Part shown: piece after piece, positions 9,140-18,105 of the stretch
Layout of the letters: the number at the start of each line of letters is the position of its first letter
Numbering within the stretch: the first letter of the stretch is position 1
Source: Pseudomonas hormoni
Lineage (GTDB): Bacteria > Pseudomonadota > Gammaproteobacteria > Pseudomonadales > Pseudomonadaceae
DNA length: 64,000 nucleotides
Direction of reading: 5' to 3'
Assembly: GCF_018502625.1 (NCBI RefSeq)
Contig: NZ_CP075566.1
Coordinates: forward strand, 129,001-193,000
The notes under the pieces: generated by a model
The model's database searches: none
What the model was told of the DNA's origin: nothing
What the model saw: only the letters and a program-made list of their open reading frames with translations
Position numbers and translations under genes: made by a program

Positions 9140-9777
9140 AAACTGACGATCTTATTTCCATGCTGGCGACTGGTGTTACACCGGTCGACCGGCATGCGCT
9201 CGCAAAGCGCTTCGGCGTCGCGGTGCTAGTCGGTCTGATAACGGCCTTCTTGCTGGTGATGGTCATGTTTGGCGCACGTCCGGATCTGGCCGAAGTGGCG
9301 GCAACTCCGATTTTCTGGGCAAAGATTGCCTTGCCCCTATGCCTGATGGTCGGCGCGTTGAGCCAGGTTGTGCGCCTGGCGAGGCCCGGAGTTACGCCAG
9401 GCGCCGGACAACTGCTTGTTATTGCTGCGGTTGCAGCGGTGTGGGCTGGCGCCCTCTATGTCCTGATGACAGCAGCCCCGGACGTGCGTGCTTCGATGAT
9501 CTTCGGTAAAACATGGCGCGTGTGTACGCTGAACATCACCTTGCTTTCGATTCCGGGGTTCATTGCTGTCTTTTGGGCGCTGCGCGGGTTGGCACCCACT
9601 CGACTGAGACTGGCCGGCGCCTGCGGCGGACTGCTTTCAGGGGCGATGGCTACCATTGCCTATTGCCTGCATTGCCCTGAAATGGAAGTCCCTTTCTGGG
9701 GCGTCTGGTACTTGCTTGGCATGTTGATACCAACCGTTATCGGTGCGCTGCTCGGACCACGCTGGCTTCAATGGTAG
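9136..9777 (+). CDS. nrsF: NrsF/DUF1109 membrane anti-sigma factor
   Basis: Integral membrane protein of 213 residues with six hydrophobic helices (near residues 30-50, 60-78, 90-108, 125-145, 155-172 and 180-205) and a short cytoplasmic N-terminus (KTDDLISMLATGVTPVDRHALAKRF), the DUF1109 layout. NrsF proteins hold the SigF-type factor at the membrane; in Caulobacter, cysteines of the anti-sigma take part in sensing. Here Cys residues occur near LPLCLMVG, WRVCTLN, AGACGG and YCLHCPEMEV. The gene overlaps the sigma gene by four bases. Confidence 0.9.
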   Translation: MKTDDLISMLATGVTPVDRHALAKRFGVAVLVGLITAFLLVMVMFGARPDLAEVAATPIFWAKIALPLCLMVGALSQVVRLARPGVTPGAGQLLVIAAVAAVWAGALYVLMTAAPDVRASMIFGKTWRVCTLNITLLSIPGFIAVFWALRGLAPTRLRLAGACGGLLSGAMATIAYCLHCPEMEVPFWGVWYLLGMLIPTVIGALLGPRWLQW

Positions 9778-10564
9778 TGGGGTTGGAAATTGCTAGTTAT
9801 CCAGCGACTCCACCACTGACTATCGTCCTATCGTCGCAAGTTTGAGATCAGTACAGCTACCCTGGCCAAATTCAATACAAATGACTGGTCCGGTCGAATG
9901 CAAATAGGTGGTAAGTAGCTGTGCTCTTGGGTGGTTAAGTAGGGTGCAATTTCGCAGAATACGGACGGAGGTTCTGCCCTGAAAAGCTTGGGTAGATGCC
10001 GAGATTGCAAGGGAAGCGCTTGGAGGCCGCCGCCAAGGTTCGCCTCGTGTCACTTAACTGGGAAGGTAAACACACGCCGACTCTTAACAAGTTCCTAACG
10101 TCAGACCAGTACGATACCTGGGAGGAAGCTAGACGCGACCTCAAACTCCAGGCAGCTCCGGGAGGTCTAGTTGGTGCAGAGGCATCCCGTTAACTGCCAG
10201 TCTGGAAATCACATCTACAAGCAGTGGATTTAACCGGGACTATCTAGCCAACGACTGCGATAGGGTAATCCGTGCAGTGGATTGGATCTGAAACGCGTTT
10301 TTTGCCAAGTCGCCCCCAATGCGCATTAGCTTCATGTGTGGACTCCTTCTCACTGTGACTGTGGTTCGCCCCTTCTGCCTGATATCCAAAATGTTGAGGT
10401 GAGTAGGAGTCCATCTCATTGAACCGCAACTTACTTCTTAGACACAGCCGGTACGAGGCTTTTGACTGGAAACAGGCGTAGGTGGAACGTCCGTTTTTAG
10501 CCGATTTCTGTCTGTCATCACTGTCTATTTTATTGTGTCGAAAGCGGAACCATCTTGAGGGTGT
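9778..10564. other. Gene-poor interval
   Basis: No supportable gene; short open frames here lack ribosome sites and recognisable composition. It contains an IS-end-like repeat (9862-9956), one of three related copies in the window. Confidence 0.4.
9862..9956 (+). repeat. IS-end relic, copy A
   Basis: Contains repeated GGTC..GTCGAATGCAAAT-like units and ends in a GTGCAATTTC..CAG block. Related sequence occurs at 11663-11756 (same orientation) and 31891-31939 (opposite orientation). Multiple short direct repeats in this style resemble IS21-family ends; no transposase remains. Confidence 0.55.
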
Positions 10565-11476
10565 TCAATTCGTAAAGCGTTTTTTGCACCACAATGACAC
10601 CAGAATACCTATGGCAATCGACACCATTGGAATGCTTGAAGCAACGCTCAGTGTTGGAAACACCAACAGTATTTGCGAGTCGTTACCGCCGAGCATCATC
10701 GAAGCCCCAATCCCCATCAAAATACCCGCCAACAAATGAACGCCAGCCTTTGATGGGGTAAAGGCCTCGAAACGGAACACTTTCCTGTACACGGTAAAAC
10801 TCAGCATGCCTGCCAGCAACATGACAAACACAGCAATACGCCGGGCGCTGATTGCCATATCGGCTTGCCAGAACAACTGCGAAACATTGTAAAAGAACAC
10901 ACTCGGTGTCCATAACGGCTCGAACGTATAGAGCGCACTCGTCAACGCACCCAGCAGCATGCTGGAGAAAACCAGATGTTTACTACCGTGTATGCAGACT
11001 AAAAAAATCAGCACCAGCGCCACTACACCGATCAACAGCAAGTAATGGCGGCTGGAAATTTCCGGCATCAGAATGGTCTTCTGTTCGGGCATCATGCGCA
11101 TGTTATACCAGAGCACGATCCCCAGGACCCAACCGATCATTGTGAACAGTTTATTGAAATTGCCACAGGCAAACCTGGTCAGCGTACCTACGCTGCAACC
11201 GTTGTTCAGCACCGATGCCACCCCGAACAACAAGCCTCCCGAAACCAGTAAAGGATAGGAAATACCCGGCGAGTACAGCGGCAGGCTGACCTCGGAGAAA
11301 CGATAGAGCGGGGCCAGCAACAACCCGAACAATCCACACGATGTCAGTGCCACAAACAAAGTCGGGCGCCCCGCCAGCAATTGTTCACTCGCTTTGACAA
11401 GGCACATGCCCATGCGCTGCGAAACCCAGCCAATCAGGAACGCTAATACCAACGCCATCAATAAAGAGAAAACCAT
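10565..11476 (-). CDS. YeeE/YedE-family sulfur-compound transporter
   Basis: Polytopic inner-membrane protein of 303 residues with about nine hydrophobic helices. Family features are the small-residue-rich helix starts and the cysteine-bearing segments MGMCLVKASEQLL (about residues 23-35) and NNGCSVGTLTRFACGNFNKLF (about 91-111). In the TsuA branch these cysteines pass thiosulfate through the channel; other YedE members serve selenium or sulfur metabolism. It has no neighbouring TusA-like gene here. It is monocistronic, bracketed by IS-end relics, and possibly acquired. Confidence 0.88.
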   Translation of the reverse strand: MVFSLLMALVLAFLIGWVSQRMGMCLVKASEQLLAGRPTLFVALTSCGLFGLLLAPLYRFSEVSLPLYSPGISYPLLVSGGLLFGVASVLNNGCSVGTLTRFACGNFNKLFTMIGWVLGIVLWYNMRMMPEQKTILMPEISSRHYLLLIGVVALVLIFLVCIHGSKHLVFSSMLLGALTSALYTFEPLWTPSVFFYNVSQLFWQADMAISARRIAVFVMLLAGMLSFTVYRKVFRFEAFTPSKAGVHLLAGILMGIGASMMLGGNDSQILLVFPTLSVASSIPMVSIAIGILVSLWCKKRFTN

Positions 11477-11920
11477 GTTCGTGTGCCACCGCTGATTTGG
11501 ATGGACCGCGCGTCACCAGGCATTAGCTTAGTCCTCGATCAGTCTACCTGTGTATCGGACACAGTCGTAAGCTGACGGTCGCTATGTATCGCCTTATGGT
11601 TTCGTAGAGGTTGAATGACAGCTGCTGGCCGTTCTCTGCCGATCATGGTCACAAAGCGTGCTGGTCAAATCCGATGCAATCGCTGGTCAGAAGGAATGCA
11701 AATGCCTGGTCAAGTCGAATGCGAGCGGGTGGGCAAGTGAGTGCAATTTCCCAGTATTGGAGTCATCCATTTTCTGAGCAGCGAGGAGGCGTGAGCCGGA
11801 GCGTGGGCGTGAACCGATGACTGAAGAGTCTGAGTGACTGCATGCGCTTTTGACGAAAGTGTGTAGAGTGAGGGCTCATTGACGGGCTGTAGCTCTTTTT
11901 GCTAGCTTGACAGGAGTAGT
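11477..11920. other. Interval before tRNA-Thr
   Basis: No gene. It holds the IS-end relic copy B (11663-11756) and, from about 11850 to 11920, the probable promoter of the tRNA gene, with a TTGACG box at about 11854. Confidence 0.45.
11663..11756 (+). repeat. IS-end relic, copy B
   Basis: Three units beginning GGTCA/GGGCA, spaced by ..GAATGC.. motifs, followed by GTGCAATTTCCCAGTA. Its first 45 bases align with the reverse complement of 31891-31939, and its last half aligns with copy A. Confidence 0.6.
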
Positions 11921-11996
11921 GCCGCTTTAGCTCAGTTGGTAGAGCAGCTCATTCGTAATGAGAAGGTCACCAGTTCAATTCCGGTAAGCGGCACCA
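11921..11996 (+). tRNA. tRNA-Thr(CGT)
   Basis: 76 bases including the encoded CCA end. The acceptor stem GCCGCTT pairs with AAGCGGC, the D-arm is AGCTCAGTTGGTAGAGC, the anticodon loop TTCGTAA gives anticodon CGT for Thr codon ACG, and the T-arm contains GTTCAATTC. The accessory element with four recombination genes begins directly downstream, so the 3' end of this gene is the likely attachment site. Confidence 0.95.
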
Positions 11997-12036
11997 CCTA
12001 CTAGTCTTATTTATGCCTTCCTCATTCTTCTTTATC

Positions 12037-12414
12037 TCAAGGACGATCTGATCTGGGGATTAAAGTCTTCACCTTATGCTCGCTTCGCAGTTCAGTTTCC
12101 AGTTCATATATGCGGTGTATTAGCATGACTTCCCTGGCTAAGGATGCCGCTAGCAGTTGCTTTAAGCCAAAAATCTCTTCTTTTTTTGATCTGAGTTCTT
12201 CTTTTTTATGCGCGTGCGGTGCAGAGAATAATTGTGCACCTTTCGTTATCGCTTCTCTTAGTAATATGTGTTTAGGGTTGTATTTTTTGATGGAGCCTCT
12301 GGGGAAACGTGCCTCTAGTGCAACTGTATCATTATTGATTTTATAAGGTGCGGTAACGCGAGTAGGAGCACCACTCATCAAGCGAGCAAGCGCGTCAAAA
12401 CATTCGGATATCAT
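12037..12414 (-). CDS. ginD: GinD-like small coiled-coil protein of the recombination module
   Basis: Protein of 125 residues starting at ATG 12414, two bases after the stop of the upstream recombinase; the longer frame to 12543 overlaps that gene and is rejected. The N-terminal half is basic (ALEARFPRGSIKKYNPKHILLREA), and the C-terminal part (about residues 70-115) is a charged heptad-like helix (KKEELRSKKEEIFGLKQLL..., IHRIYELETEL). This fits GinD, the small fourth protein needed together with three tyrosine recombinases for excision and integration of GInt islands. Assignment rests on position and architecture. Confidence 0.75.
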   Translation of the reverse strand: MISECFDALARLMSGAPTRVTAPYKINNDTVALEARFPRGSIKKYNPKHILLREAITKGAQLFSAPHAHKKEELRSKKEEIFGLKQLLAASLAREVMLIHRIYELETELRSEHKVKTLIPRSDRP

Positions 12415-12415
12415 T

Positions 12416-14326
12416 CTAGATCCTTTCGGCAGTATAGTTGTCGAGAATTTTTTGCGCACCTTCAAGCTCCAATGAGCAAGTTTTATGCTCGGGGCTATCT
12501 GAAGGGAGAGTTTCCATAAAATCGGTATAAGTCTTGACGGCAATCAACAGTAGGCGAGGATTCACAACGCCATCCCGGCAACCGTGGCAAGCAGTCAGGG
12601 GGTTGATAAGATGTTTGTGACAAGGGGAGTTGCTCATGCATCCCCCAGTCGCTCTTGCCTTATAAGAAATTATGCCTTGCATCACATGTCTAACTGTTTC
12701 CTCTCGGGAGTTTAAAATATCAGCATTGCCTGAGGGCTTAATCCGAATTTCAACGAAATTGCCGTGTCCGCCCGTAAGGCGTTCTTCTGACAGCGGCACA
12801 TCTTTTATGTAACTGAGCGCTGCGACAGTTAACCTAACTTGAGAAAATTCTTCACACATGTGGTTTTTGAATTCAGCAATTTGTTTTCTAGATTGGTTCC
12901 CCCCCTTTGTGTAGTGCACTGTCATGCGCATACGAATATGTTGAAGCTGGGTTTTAAGCGAAGGGAAGCTAACTAATGAGCTGTCTATAGCGTAGTATGC
13001 CAATGATCGGCGGAATTGATGAGTGGTGAAATGCCATCTCTTGGATACTACGTACTTGGTCTCGCTGCCCCAGTTCCGAGTGTATTCGATAAATTTAATT
13101 TCCTTGATGTCCTCTTTTGTTATTTCGGAGTCCATGAGGTCGAATAAATTGTTGAATCGATGGTGCGTGAGGTTTGCCAACCCATAAAAATTATTGCTTC
13201 GACTGTTAGATATACAAAATTTGAAATGGTTGACGTTGGGGAATAATGGAAGAGTTCCTTTAGGCTTTTCATATTTAGCAATCCAATTCGCAATCTTGGT
13301 AGCAGCGTTTACTGCTGGTTGCACGTCCTCAGATGTTACCCAGGCTGCGGGTTTTCTATAGCCAGACATCTTTGTTGTTTTCCCATGAAGCCAAAACCCA
13401 GTTTGGCCGTCTACCGTCTCATGTCTTAAGGAGTCAGGGACTAAACTGTAAGCTTCATCGTCCCGCATGCCGCTAAAAATATGAATGAGAGTTTTACAAG
13501 CGAATTGCACAGATGACAGATAATGAGCTACATCCAAAACATTACGCCAGCAATTGCGAGTAGCGAAATCGAATAGTCCGTGCAGTACTACGGCTTGGCT
13601 GAAGTCCGGATTCGTATCTGGAGTGCCGCTCGGTTTGGCCTGTTGCGTGCGGCCATAGCTGGGGTTTGAGTTTAGCAACTTCACCAGCGCTTCAATTGCA
13701 TCGCTGTTGGTGTCAAAGTTAGACACATAATCCTTGAGGAAACAGATGGCGCCTAGATATATTCGCTGAGGGATAACCAGCGTTTGGTTTTGTTTGTGCT
13801 TTTTTTGTTCTCGATTCAGTTTCAGCCAAACAGGGTCTAATGCACCCCACCCTAAAACTTCAGGGCCCAAAGAAAAAAGCGTTGTCAAAATGGAAAGTAA
13901 AGTATGCTTGCCGCTGCGTTTGCTGGAATTATAATAGTCTTCAAATATTTCGGGCTTCGTCAAGCAATCCGTTAGAGTGACTTTGTTTTTCTGTGCATAG
14001 TGAGCTAGGTCATTTAAACTTGAGTGCCAATAGTAATATGATGTAGGGCTCGGAGTAGCATACGTCAGGTGGTGTTTGATCAATGTACAGGTGACAAATT
14101 TTACTTCTTCGACCAGCGATGGAGCTTCGCTAAGCGTTTTTTTATTGTAAATGATGACACAGTCTGATTTATGCGCTGTTGCCAGAAATTTGAGGTCCCA
14201 GCGCATATCGCCGTAGACAATCTTAGGTTCGCCATCAACCCCTTCAAAAATAACCTCTCTATCGTCGGGAGTCGGCATCCTATTTGGCGTTAAAAAGGAT
14301 ATGTTGAAATTTGAAACGGCTATCAT
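12416..14326 (-). CDS. ginC: Large tyrosine recombinase (GinC-like)
   Basis: Protein of 636 residues, much larger than a phage integrase. The C-terminal half carries recombinase features: IFSGMRDDEAYSLVPDSL (catalytic Arg region, about residue 280-300), FTTHQFRRSLAYYA (H-x-x-R box, about 435-448) and MRMTVHYTKGG (nucleophile Tyr region, about 465). A tail with GGCMSNSPCHKH and ACHGCRD suggests a zinc-binding motif. It is the third gene of a four-gene operon, 10 bases after the second recombinase. Family: GInt/RIT/Tn554-like multi-recombinase modules. Codon use is AT-rich compared with the core genes. Confidence 0.82.
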   Translation of the reverse strand: MIAVSNFNISFLTPNRMPTPDDREVIFEGVDGEPKIVYGDMRWDLKFLATAHKSDCVIIYNKKTLSEAPSLVEEVKFVTCTLIKHHLTYATPSPTSYYYWHSSLNDLAHYAQKNKVTLTDCLTKPEIFEDYYNSSKRSGKHTLLSILTTLFSLGPEVLGWGALDPVWLKLNREQKKHKQNQTLVIPQRIYLGAICFLKDYVSNFDTNSDAIEALVKLLNSNPSYGRTQQAKPSGTPDTNPDFSQAVVLHGLFDFATRNCWRNVLDVAHYLSSVQFACKTLIHIFSGMRDDEAYSLVPDSLRHETVDGQTGFWLHGKTTKMSGYRKPAAWVTSEDVQPAVNAATKIANWIAKYEKPKGTLPLFPNVNHFKFCISNSRSNNFYGLANLTHHRFNNLFDLMDSEITKEDIKEIKFIEYTRNWGSETKYVVSKRWHFTTHQFRRSLAYYAIDSSLVSFPSLKTQLQHIRMRMTVHYTKGGNQSRKQIAEFKNHMCEEFSQVRLTVAALSYIKDVPLSEERLTGGHGNFVEIRIKPSGNADILNSREETVRHVMQGIISYKARATGGCMSNSPCHKHLINPLTACHGCRDGVVNPRLLLIAVKTYTDFMETLPSDSPEHKTCSLELEGAQKILDNYTAERI

Positions 14327-14336
14327 TATTTGGCTC

Positions 14337-16202
14337 CTAAACTTTTCCTAGCGCGACTAAAAGATTCAGTTGTGCATCCCAAAAAGGATGTAAGTATCCT
14401 GATTCGATTTTTAGGTCCAGCTTGGTGCCCGCCTCGCTAAGCTGAGGGCTATGCTGAGTAAGCCTGTCGATATATTCAGATGCCGTTGATAATGTTAATT
14501 TAAGTTCTGCGCTAATGCCGGAGTCTGATTGTTCGATCTGTTTAAGCAGGTACTGAAGGCTTTTGAGCTTATAAAGGTCTTCTTCATCTGCATGCAATAC
14601 GTAGTGCTCGCAGAAAAAACAACCCCAGAAGGTATTGCAATTAGGTTCCAGTGTGGTGCCAAGATCCGCCAGTTTTACTGGTTGTTTTACTACACATCCC
14701 CCCGCAGGTGAGGATTCTATTGCACGGATTGCTGCGTCGGTAAGATTGCGAATGTGCGAATAGAACGCTGTAAATTCATTTACTGTTTGCCATTTCGTCG
14801 GCTCAGAATAATGCTTTTCAAATACGGGAATTGAATTTTGTGCAGCATCACTTGCGATGATCACACCTTCATTTTCAAGCATCCAGTGCATCTTGTACTT
14901 GCGAAGTTCTCTTGCGGTTACCTTTGGGACTTTAGGAGTGATCATGTGTTTTGCAAGCAAGAAGTAATCTTGCAGAAATTTATTAGATATAATATGCGCC
15001 TGGTTCTTGTATATTCTGAAGAATAAAAGATCGCATTTAAGATCGCCTAGCATGTATTCACGAAGCCTGGAATATTTTTCAAGGCTGGGCAAAAACGCTG
15101 CTTCTACTTCAAAGACAACGTCTTTACTGGCTCTATTTTTGAAAATACGAAAGCCTTGACGCGCACAGGGCTCGGATCGCATTTCCTTAACCGTGGGGAA
15201 TTTTCTGAAGGATTCCAGATCTGCGCCGGTGATTGACAGCATAATTAGTTGAAAGGCTGTACAAGCCCAATACGCAAGCCTCATTCGGTGTGCGCTTTTT
15301 GGGTCGGAGTTTGCGGCTTCCAATTGCCTTTGTGCGGTGTTTCGCTCTCTGTTCGCAACGTATTTCGAGTATCCGTACTTAGCTTGTATGAATTCTATGG
15401 AGTTAAGTGTTCCCATGTTATAGTCCCAACACCAATTAGGAGACTTCATATCCGCTCTTAATGAAGCACGGGCGGAATGCATCATCCACATTGTCGTCGG
15501 AAGAACTTTGACGGTTTCGTCTGGCAAAACTAGGTCCAAAGGGTACTGGCCATGGTCTAGTAAGAAGTCTGAAATCTGTTCAAATAGGCATGTTGCGAGC
15601 GCCAGATTTTCTGTCACCACAAATTCTTCAGGAGGGACTACCGGATTTGATGGGTGATACCTAAGAATAGGCACGCCCATACCGAATCTCTGGTTTTCCT
15701 CCATACCCCAAGCTAACGATTGTTTAGCAGCATTTTGCTGTCGTTTAGCTTGGTTTTGGCTCAGAGTTCCGTTGTTAATTTTTTGAGTCAGGTATAATGT
15801 GAAACCCTTGTAGCAGGAAGTTGCATCTGCATCACATTCAAACTTTAAGGGTTTTTCTCGGGTGTCAATCCATCTGAAAAAATGAGGGAACTCGCTCAGA
15901 TAATTATTGCGAATTGTAATCTGCTGTGTGCCGCGCCTAAGGCTATCAGCGATGCTGTCTAATATATTTGAAAAAAGTTTTTTTCGATAAGTAGACAGGC
16001 TTTCAGAATTGACTCGTATGTACCCGTCAATTAGTTTTCGCTCCGAATATACATAGCAGCCGAAGTCAGTATATGACTGACCCTCAGGGCTTAGTATTGC
16101 GATGCTATCGACGTTTTGTAGATGTTCAACCCAGTGGTCGTCAGCAAGCAAATCCTCCAAACGTATTGCGTGGTTGTATGGGTCAATCAGCATTCTGGCC
16201 AC
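14337..16202 (-). CDS. ginB: Large tyrosine recombinase-like protein (GinB-like)
   Basis: Protein of 621 residues. Similarity to integrases is weaker than in its neighbours: a SITGADLESFRKFPTV segment (about 308-325) stands where the first Arg box should be, TARELRKYKMHWML near 420 may be the second box, and FEKHYSEPT near 450 supplies a Tyr. A Cys-rich stretch NCNTFWGCFFCEHY (about 529-542) looks like metal binding. In GInts the middle protein is one of three recombinases all required for movement. Its start overlaps the end of the first recombinase gene by 20 bases, indicating tight coupling. Some catalytic residues look degenerate, so it may be structural. Confidence 0.78.
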   Translation of the reverse strand: MARMLIDPYNHAIRLEDLLADDHWVEHLQNVDSIAILSPEGQSYTDFGCYVYSERKLIDGYIRVNSESLSTYRKKLFSNILDSIADSLRRGTQQITIRNNYLSEFPHFFRWIDTREKPLKFECDADATSCYKGFTLYLTQKINNGTLSQNQAKRQQNAAKQSLAWGMEENQRFGMGVPILRYHPSNPVVPPEEFVVTENLALATCLFEQISDFLLDHGQYPLDLVLPDETVKVLPTTMWMMHSARASLRADMKSPNWCWDYNMGTLNSIEFIQAKYGYSKYVANRERNTAQRQLEAANSDPKSAHRMRLAYWACTAFQLIMLSITGADLESFRKFPTVKEMRSEPCARQGFRIFKNRASKDVVFEVEAAFLPSLEKYSRLREYMLGDLKCDLLFFRIYKNQAHIISNKFLQDYFLLAKHMITPKVPKVTARELRKYKMHWMLENEGVIIASDAAQNSIPVFEKHYSEPTKWQTVNEFTAFYSHIRNLTDAAIRAIESSPAGGCVVKQPVKLADLGTTLEPNCNTFWGCFFCEHYVLHADEEDLYKLKSLQYLLKQIEQSDSGISAELKLTLSTASEYIDRLTQHSPQLSEAGTKLDLKIESGYLHPFWDAQLNLLVALGKV

Positions 16203-17571
16203 TTTTTAATCGTAGATTAATATCACGAACTAGTTTTGTCTCGAATGCTGCGTTTGCTTTTCGAGTATTCGCACGAGTTTCCCGATATGCAAGATATCTC
16301 AACGTCGTCCTAATATCACTGTGCCCCATCGCCTCTCTAACCGCATTCAGCAAACCATCGCGACTCAACAAGCCTGCGTCTATCATTTTTAGCCCTGCGT
16401 TGACTAGACCCATACCGAATGTTGCGCGCAGATCATGAAAGCTAAATTTGAAACTACAGTCTTGCTTTATTAGTGCTTCAGTAAGAGTGCTCGATATAAA
16501 AACTCTAACTGTTTCTCCCGTGGCTGCGGGGAACTCTCTTTCGTCATCTTTTGCTTTGTAATATGGGCGTCCGGTTGACGCTGTAAACACATATTGGTCA
16601 TCATCAAGCGTTGGAAGTTTTTCACTTCTCCGCTTATATCGATTACTAACGAGGTATTTAGTAATCTCGTTATACAGCCACGCTGGCACATCTAAATAGT
16701 GGATCTTGTCACCCTTGGTATCTGCTCCCGTGCCAGGGCCAATATGAACTCTCTGTACGGTGGTTACGGGATCTCCGTCATCTGGAAAATGTCTTCTGCG
16801 TAACGTGAAAATAGATTGCATCCGGCCGCCAGTTTCTATTGCAAGTAGGAAGCTCAATCTCATCTCTGTATTTTCTGTCGCATAGAGCGCCTTGATTAGT
16901 GATTCAAGCTCATCATCTGGTAAAGGTCTCAATTTTCCACCGTCTTGGATGTAATCGTCGGCGCTCTTTCGGGTACGACGTTTTATCCCATCGCTCAGAT
17001 CGGTGCTTATATACTTAACAAAGACCTCTCGTCCAATGTGGTCTAGAAAGCCCCTTTTCTTTGACAACTCGATCCACAAAGGAAATTGGAATGGTCTACG
17101 CGTTTTGTATATACGCCACCTGTAAAATTCAGTTATGTTTGAAATTATTCGTTTAGCACTCTCATAAGCAAGAGTCCCTTCCGCTACTCTTTTATTAAGG
17201 AGTGCGGCAAAGGCATATGTAGGTCGTTTAATTTTTCTTGACTCATCCGCTTCATAGTTGATGCCAAGTTCGTCAAGACCCTCCAAATAGTACTTTAAGT
17301 CCGAGGCTTTTCTATTAATTGTTTTGGGGTCTAAACCAGTCAAATTGAATTTATAGTCGAACGCTAGGCTCATCAAAAATGATGTTCCGTCGAACCATGG
17401 TGATCCGTCGTCAGTAAGCAGAATTGTCAGGTCGCAAAATTTTGCACACGCCTCGCTTGGCCACCATGTATTAGGATCGCCACTTAGGTTTGAATCCTCA
17501 CCCGCTATTGATAGCTGAAAACTTGGAACAGGCTTCATTAGAGAGATTCGAGGCAAGGTAAGCTTTTTCAT
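16183..17571 (-). CDS. ginA: Tyrosine recombinase/integrase (GinA-like)
   Basis: Protein of 462 residues with the full tyrosine-recombinase signature: Arg in AIETGGRMQSIFTL (about residue 250), HDLRATFGMGL (H-x-x-R, about 385), and MGHSDIRTTLRYLAY with His and the nucleophile Tyr near 425-435. It is the first gene of the ginABCD-like operon, transcribed toward tRNA-Thr. The 130 bases upstream contain four spaced AACCTTTGT repeats that may bind one of the recombinases. The module ends 40 bases from the tRNA, the expected position for an integration module beside its attachment site. Confidence 0.87.
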   Translation of the reverse strand: MKKLTLPRISLMKPVPSFQLSIAGEDSNLSGDPNTWWPSEACAKFCDLTILLTDDGSPWFDGTSFLMSLAFDYKFNLTGLDPKTINRKASDLKYYLEGLDELGINYEADESRKIKRPTYAFAALLNKRVAEGTLAYESAKRIISNITEFYRWRIYKTRRPFQFPLWIELSKKRGFLDHIGREVFVKYISTDLSDGIKRRTRKSADDYIQDGGKLRPLPDDELESLIKALYATENTEMRLSFLLAIETGGRMQSIFTLRRRHFPDDGDPVTTVQRVHIGPGTGADTKGDKIHYLDVPAWLYNEITKYLVSNRYKRRSEKLPTLDDDQYVFTASTGRPYYKAKDDEREFPAATGETVRVFISSTLTEALIKQDCSFKFSFHDLRATFGMGLVNAGLKMIDAGLLSRDGLLNAVREAMGHSDIRTTLRYLAYRETRANTRKANAAFETKLVRDINLRLKSGQNAD

Positions 17572-17707
17572 ACAGCGATGACCTCAAATCCAGGTCCGGG
17601 CATTCTTGAAAGATGAAGTGCAACTGTCAAATTTTTATTTTCTCGTTCCCTTCATTTTTCTAGCCTTCTGCTGATTCTTCTCAAAATCTCATTGTTATTA
17701 TTTGCAC

Positions 17708-17754
17708 AACCTTTGTATTAAACCTTTGTTTTAACCTTTGTTTTTAACCTTTGT
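17708..17754 (+). repeat. Four AACCTTTGT iterons at 12-13 bp spacing
   Basis: Identical 9-mers begin at 17708, 17721, 17733 and 17746. The spacing is slightly over one helical turn. They lie upstream of the divergent integrase operon. They are a likely binding array for a recombinase or accessory factor, or part of the island end. Confidence 0.8.
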
Positions 17755-17980
17755 ATTATAACTTCTTGTTTTGCCGGAGTTTTTTGACGAGAAGCTCTCG
17801 TTTCTTGATGGGCTCATTTTGTCAAGCTGCATTTTTTCTAGAATTCAGTCGCGATCCGATAAGTAAGCTTGTGCTGCGTAGAATGCTTCGGCATTTTGTC
17901 TCTCTTAACAGAGGCTGACGCGCATAGAGAGTGCGTGATGGATAATATTGCTTAACCGTTGGAACATAAGCTTGAAGGCG

Positions 17981-18095
17981 TGTGTCGCTTAATTTCTAAG
18001 ATATGCGACATCACACACACTATCTTGATTTGTGGGTCGTAATGTGTCGCATAAGTGTGTCGCATGTTGTGGTATACTTGAGACATAATTAGCGA
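17981..18095 (+). promoter_or_regulatory. Candidate res site of the serine resolvase
   Basis: TGTCGC or its complement GCGACA occurs at about 17983, 18005, 18045, 18057 and 18092, with inverted pairs such as TGTCGCTTA...ATGCGACA. Tn3-type res sites are clusters of inverted ~12-bp half sites just upstream of the resolvase start; this cluster ends 10 bases before ATG 18106, so it likely also provides autorepression. Confidence 0.75.
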
Positions 18096-18105
18096 CAGGT
18101 GGAAC

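Larger units (their letters stand above)
17572..18105. other. Control region between ginA and the resolvase gene
   Basis: No gene. It contains the AACCTTTGT repeat cluster (17708-17754), AT-rich DNA suited to promoters in both directions, and repeated TGTCGC elements (17981-18095) that look like a resolvase recombination site. Confidence 0.6.

Noticed and set aside
9996..10193. 65-codon frame in the gap after nrsF
   Set aside because: No ribosome site or motif, and it follows directly on an IS-end relic.
17708..17754. CRISPR array
   Set aside because: Repeats of 9 bases at 12-13 base spacing are far too short and close for a CRISPR, and there are no cas genes.
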